Part shown: positions 5,548-7,326 of the stretch, one piece after another
Layout of the letters: each line of letters starts with the position of its first letter
How positions within the stretch are numbered: the stretch's first letter is position 1
NCBI GenBank assembly: GCA_937873435.1
Contig: CALMWM010000035.1
Location: forward strand, 1-7,326
Length of the DNA stretch: 7,326 bases
Direction of reading: 5' to 3'
Origin: an uncultured Gallionellaceae bacterium
GTDB lineage: Bacteria; Pseudomonadota; Gammaproteobacteria; Burkholderiales; Sulfuricellaceae
The notes under the pieces: model-generated
Database searches by the model: none
Seen by the model: the letters and a program-made list of their open reading frames with translations, nothing else
What the model was told of the DNA's origin: nothing
Translations under genes and position numbers: made by a program

Positions 5548-5628
5548 CTCTTGGCAAAAATGAAGTGTTTGCCCGATATGGCCTGCCGATGCATTGCACC
5601 CAAGCTCACTACTTATTAGGGGGCGATA

Positions 5629-5880
5629 GTGAAAAAACTCAAGTTAAACATGGTCGCGCTTGCGCTTGGCTGCGCCTTCAGCACCGGGGCGCTGGCGGAA
5701 AACATACCGAAAAATGATTACAGGGCTGGCGGGAACAAGGCTGTTGAAGCCCGCAAGGCTGCCGTAGCAAGCACGCTTGAGTCCCAGTACGCGGAGGAGA
5801 AGAAAAAGTGCGAAACCTATTCGGGGAGCGACAAGGTGTTTTGCCTGGATCAGGCAAAAGCACGCTTCGGCAGGCCGTAA
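5629..5880 (+). CDS. Secreted single-unit CX10C protein, function unknown
   Basis: The start is GTG 5629 behind AGGGGG (5618-5623), giving 83 residues. Residues 1-23 form a signal peptide (GALA before EN) that includes one cysteine, C15, not in a lipobox. The mature protein begins ENIPKNDYRA, close to QNMPKSEYKA of the larger protein at 2596-3207. It ends with one unit, YAEEKKKCETYSGSDKVFC (C61 and C72, ten residues between) followed by LDQAKARFG, which matches the last unit of the larger protein (CDALSGNAKELC then ANEAKMHYG). It is therefore a short paralogue: one helical hairpin, probably with one disulfide, in the periplasm. The role is unknown. Confidence 0.8.
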   Translation: MKKLKLNMVALALGCAFSTGALAENIPKNDYRAGGNKAVEARKAAVASTLESQYAEEKKKCETYSGSDKVFCLDQAKARFGRP

Positions 5881-5906
5881 AACGCATATTGACGTAGCAC
5901 CAGAAG

Positions 5907-5937
5907 CATAACTTTAAGAAACATAACTTTAGAGAAA
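5907..5937 (+). repeat. Short tandem repeat in the osmB leader
   Basis: CATAACTTTA occurs at 5907-5916 and again at 5922-5931, and the following bases (AGAAA, then GAGAAA) extend it to two adjacent units of about 15 bp. It lies just before the ribosome binding site of osmB (AGAGG, 5937-5941). A TTGACG that could be a -35 element is at 5889-5894, but no well-spaced -10 was found. Confidence 0.5.
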
Positions 5938-5948
5938 GAGGCCATACT

Positions 5949-6161
5949 ATGAATACGATGCATAAATTCGCGCTCAGTGCAGTTGCTGCAACCATGCTGC
6001 TCGGCTTGGGCGGTTGTGCCGGCATGTCGGCGCACGACAAGAACACCGCCATCGGTGCCACCGCTGGTGCGGTCGGAGGCGCCATTCTTACAGGGGGCAG
6101 CGCGGTCGGAACCGTCGGCGGTGCCGCCGTCGGCGGCATCATCGGCCACGAAATCAAATAA
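5949..6161 (+). CDS. osmB: Osmotically inducible lipoprotein OsmB
   Basis: The 70-residue protein starts at ATG 5949 behind AGAGG (5937-5941). Residues 1-22 are a lipoprotein signal with lipobox LGGC, so C23 would carry the lipid anchor. The mature part begins AGMSAHDKNTAIGATAG and continues as a glycine zipper (G36 to G63, with GGAAVGGIIGHE near the end). It aligns along its length with E. coli OsmB, which shares RNTAIGAGAGALGGAVLT and GGAAVGGVIGH. OsmB is a small membrane lipoprotein induced by high osmolarity and in stationary phase through RpoS; its biochemical role is unclear. It is followed, after a 130-nt gap, by another small lipoprotein. Confidence 0.92.
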   Translation: MNTMHKFALSAVAATMLLGLGGCAGMSAHDKNTAIGATAGAVGGAILTGGSAVGTVGGAAVGGIIGHEIK

Positions 6162-6291
6162 TGACGATCGACCTGCGATGCCCCCCCTCAGGCCGGCGCG
6201 TTGCGGTTGATCTTTTCCGCAATCGCGCAGCAAGAATGGCTGTTCCGGCATTTCTCGCTGCGAAATCGGGAACAAACAGGAGATATAAATA

Positions 6292-6486
6292 ATGAAACTT
6301 GGCAAAACCCTAGGCGCAACCCTGATCGCAAGCGCGTTGCTTGCGGCAATCTCCGGTTGCCAGAAACAGGAAGGCCCGGCGGAACGCGCCGGCAAGGAAC
6401 TCGACAAGACGGTCGAGAAGGCCGGGCAGCAGATCGAAAAGGCCGGCGACCGCATTCAGGACGCGGCGAAGGGCGACAAGAAGTAG
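6292..6486 (+). CDS. Small amphipathic lipoprotein, function unknown
   Basis: The 64-residue product starts at ATG 6292 behind AGGAG (6278-6282). Residues 1-22 form a lipoprotein signal with lipobox ISGC, giving lipidated C23. The 41-residue mature part is very polar and should be one amphipathic helix built from a recurring AGKELDK / AGQQIEK / AGDRIQD pattern with a seven- to eleven-residue rhythm, ending KGDKK. The residue after Cys is Gln, not Asp, so by the E. coli +2 rule it would go to the outer membrane. Similar short lipoproteins occur in betaproteobacteria as hypothetical proteins. Its place beside osmB suggests an envelope stress role, but this is inference from context. Confidence 0.82.
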   Translation: MKLGKTLGATLIASALLAAISGCQKQEGPAERAGKELDKTVEKAGQQIEKAGDRIQDAAKGDKK

Positions 6487-6512
6487 CGCGACGTAATGAC
6501 GAGCGGTTTGCC

Positions 6513-6539
6513 GGGTCGGGCGATGTTGCTACCCGATCC
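6513..6539 (+). terminator. Hairpin after the small lipoprotein gene, possible terminator
   Basis: GGGTCGGG (6513-6520) pairs with CCCGATCC (6532-6539) over 8 bp including one G-T wobble, with an 11-nt loop. It lies 26 nt past the stop. No U-tract follows, so it may be a partial or factor-dependent terminator, or leader structure for the next gene. Confidence 0.35.
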
Positions 6540-6552
6540 ACAGGAAATATCG

Positions 6553-6600
6553 ATGAATTCATTCGAATTGATCGCATCCACGAAGCGGAGGAACGCATGA
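6553..6600 (+). CDS. Possible 15-residue leader ORF overlapping the next start
   Basis: ATG 6553 follows AGGA (6542-6545) with a seven-base gap and reads MNSFELIASTKRRNA. Its TGA (6598-6600) overlaps the ATG (6597-6599) of the repeat-containing secreted protein in the ATGA arrangement typical of translational coupling. The downstream gene also has its own GGAGG (6587-6591). It may be a coupled leader peptide; it is too short to exclude chance. Confidence 0.35.
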   Translation: MNSFELIASTKRRNA

Positions 6601-7326
6601 AAATCACGCAGAAACTTTTTGCCGGTATGCTCGCTCTGTCAGCACTGCTGCCGCTGACACTGCTGCCCGTCCAGGCGCACGCGCAACAGTACAAGCAATC
6701 CCAGGCTACCCCGCGCATCGAAGGCTTCAATGTCGATGAAGTCAGTCGGCTGATCCCCGGGGCCGAACTCAATTTCGACCTCTACGGCACGCCAGGCGGT
6801 CAAGCCACCTTGCGCATTGCCGGTGCGGTACGAAATCTGACCCTGGTTGAAGTCGAAGCCGGCCAGTACGAAGGCACCTACACGATCAGCAGCCGCGACA
6901 AGATCGAAGCGCGCAGCCCGGTAACCGCCAACCTGCGCGTTGGCAACCAGGTCACCAGCGCGGTTCTGAACGAATCCCTGCAGGTCGGTGTCGGTTACCA
7001 CAGCGACAAAGCCATGGCGGGTTCGCAGCCAAGCATAACGCGCTTCGATGTCGAGCCGGTTGCCGACTTGAGCGGCGGGAACGATTTGCACTTTGTACTA
7101 TTCGGTACCCCCGGCGGCAAAGCGGATATTTCCATCCACGGCGTAAAGGGCAAGATCTTTTTGCCTGAGGTGAACAAAGGCGAATACGCCAGCACCTACA
7201 CCATCAGGAACCGCGACAAGATCGCGCCGAACAGCGCCGTGACAGCCAACCTGCGCGTGGGTGAGCGCGTTACCAGCACCACGCTAGGCAAAGCCCTGCA
7301 AAGCGCTGCTGCGCCGACGCGCGCCA
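6597..7326 (+). CDS. Secreted protein with two 90-residue repeats (3' end outside window)
   Basis: The frame starts at ATG 6597 behind GGAGG (6587-6591) and stays open to the last base; 243 residues are visible. Residues 1-29 form a signal peptide (QAHA before QQYKQ). Two repeats align without gaps: residues 39-128 and 145-234, with about 45 of 90 identical by hand count. Each contains a GTPGGxA turn, then GxYxxTYTI, RDKI and VTANLRVG, followed by VTS and a final L. The alternating hydrophobic pattern and Gly turns suggest beta-sandwich-like domains in the periplasm or on the cell surface. Proteins of this type in betaproteobacteria are hypothetical; some related ones are, as I recall, linked to glycine-zipper regions, which would have to lie beyond the window. 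An Ala/Pro segment begins at ~236, as expected for a linker to a further domain. Confidence 0.85.
   Translation, partial: MKITQKLFAGMLALSALLPLTLLPVQAHAQQYKQSQATPRIEGFNVDEVSRLIPGAELNFDLYGTPGGQATLRIAGAVRNLTLVEVEAGQYEGTYTISSRDKIEARSPVTANLRVGNQVTSAVLNESLQVGVGYHSDKAMAGSQPSITRFDVEPVADLSGGNDLHFVLFGTPGGKADISIHGVKGKIFLPEVNKGEYASTYTIRNRDKIAPNSAVTANLRVGERVTSTTLGKALQSAAAPTRA

Larger units (their letters stand above)
5222..5628. other. Gene-free stretch rich in short inverted repeats
   Basis: This divergent intergenic region separates the DUF1840 operon (leftward) from the small CX10C gene (rightward). Four short perfect inverted repeats were found: TAGCGCT/AGCGCTA at 5300-5306/5313-5319 (6-nt spacer), TGCTCAT/ATGAGCA at 5379-5385/5394-5400 (8-nt loop), ATGGCG/CGCCAT at 5463-5468/5471-5476 (2-nt spacer), and GGCAAA/TTTGCC at 5553-5558/5568-5573 (9-nt loop). 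A 15-codon ORF lies at 5500-5547. No larger gene is convincing. Confidence 0.55.

Noticed and set aside
6201..6222. TTGCGG/CCGCAA hairpin after osmB as a terminator
   Set aside because: The stem is only 6 bp with a 10-nt loop and no U-tract after it; too weak to call.
5850..6455. 201-codon minus-strand frame across osmB and the small lipoprotein
   Set aside because: Both sense genes have lipoboxes and ribosome sites, and the OsmB match is strong; the minus frame reflects their GC-rich codon pattern.
6639..7091. 150-codon minus-strand frame near the window end
   Set aside because: The plus-strand frame from 6597 has a signal peptide and two well-matched protein repeats, so the minus frame is a shadow.

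Overview
The window reads as chromosomal DNA of a betaproteobacterium. The OmpA-family protein with its short N-terminal segment and Pro/Ala linker, the DUF1840 protein, the class of small secreted proteins and the PldA N-terminal segment all point there, perhaps to a Nitrosomonadales/Gallionella-like lineage. The genus is an inference from protein style only. No RNA gene, CRISPR array, transposase or phage gene was seen.

Layout. Positions 2-475 hold the C-terminal end of a signalling protein (coiled coil plus PAS/PAC domain). The gene-free stretch 476-876 carries a REP/BIME-like nested inverted repeat (531-646) and a palindromic operator-like site. Then come, on the plus strand, an OmpA-type peptidoglycan-binding protein (877-1575) with a long hairpin after it, a secreted Arg/His-rich protein of unknown function (1676-2125) with a clean intrinsic terminator, a CsbD-like stress protein (2306-2515), and a secreted protein with three disulfide-type CX10C helical repeats (2596-3207). 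A truncated, frameshifted relic of the 1676-2125 gene follows (3310-3515), then outer-membrane phospholipase A (pldA, up to 4678), whose expected start codon appears to be GTA. Two minus-strand genes follow: a DUF1840 protein (5221-4907) and a small charged protein (4894-4700), probably one operon. The gene-free stretch 5222-5628 is rich in short inverted repeats. Back on the plus strand are a single-unit CX10C paralogue (5629-5880), the lipoprotein OsmB (5949-6161), a small amphipathic lipoprotein (6292-6486), and a secreted protein with two 90-residue repeats that runs off the window end (6597 onward). This last gene is preceded by a 15-codon ORF that overlaps its start.

Taken together, almost every gene between 877 and the end encodes a small secreted, lipid-anchored or outer-membrane protein, or a known stress protein (CsbD, OsmB). 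Most have their own strong ribosome binding site and their own intergenic region. This looks like a cluster of separately transcribed envelope or osmotic stress genes rather than one operon. A motif shared upstream of ompA and csbD hints at common control. The CX10C family, the repeat-containing secreted protein and the Arg/His-rich protein are the least understood parts.
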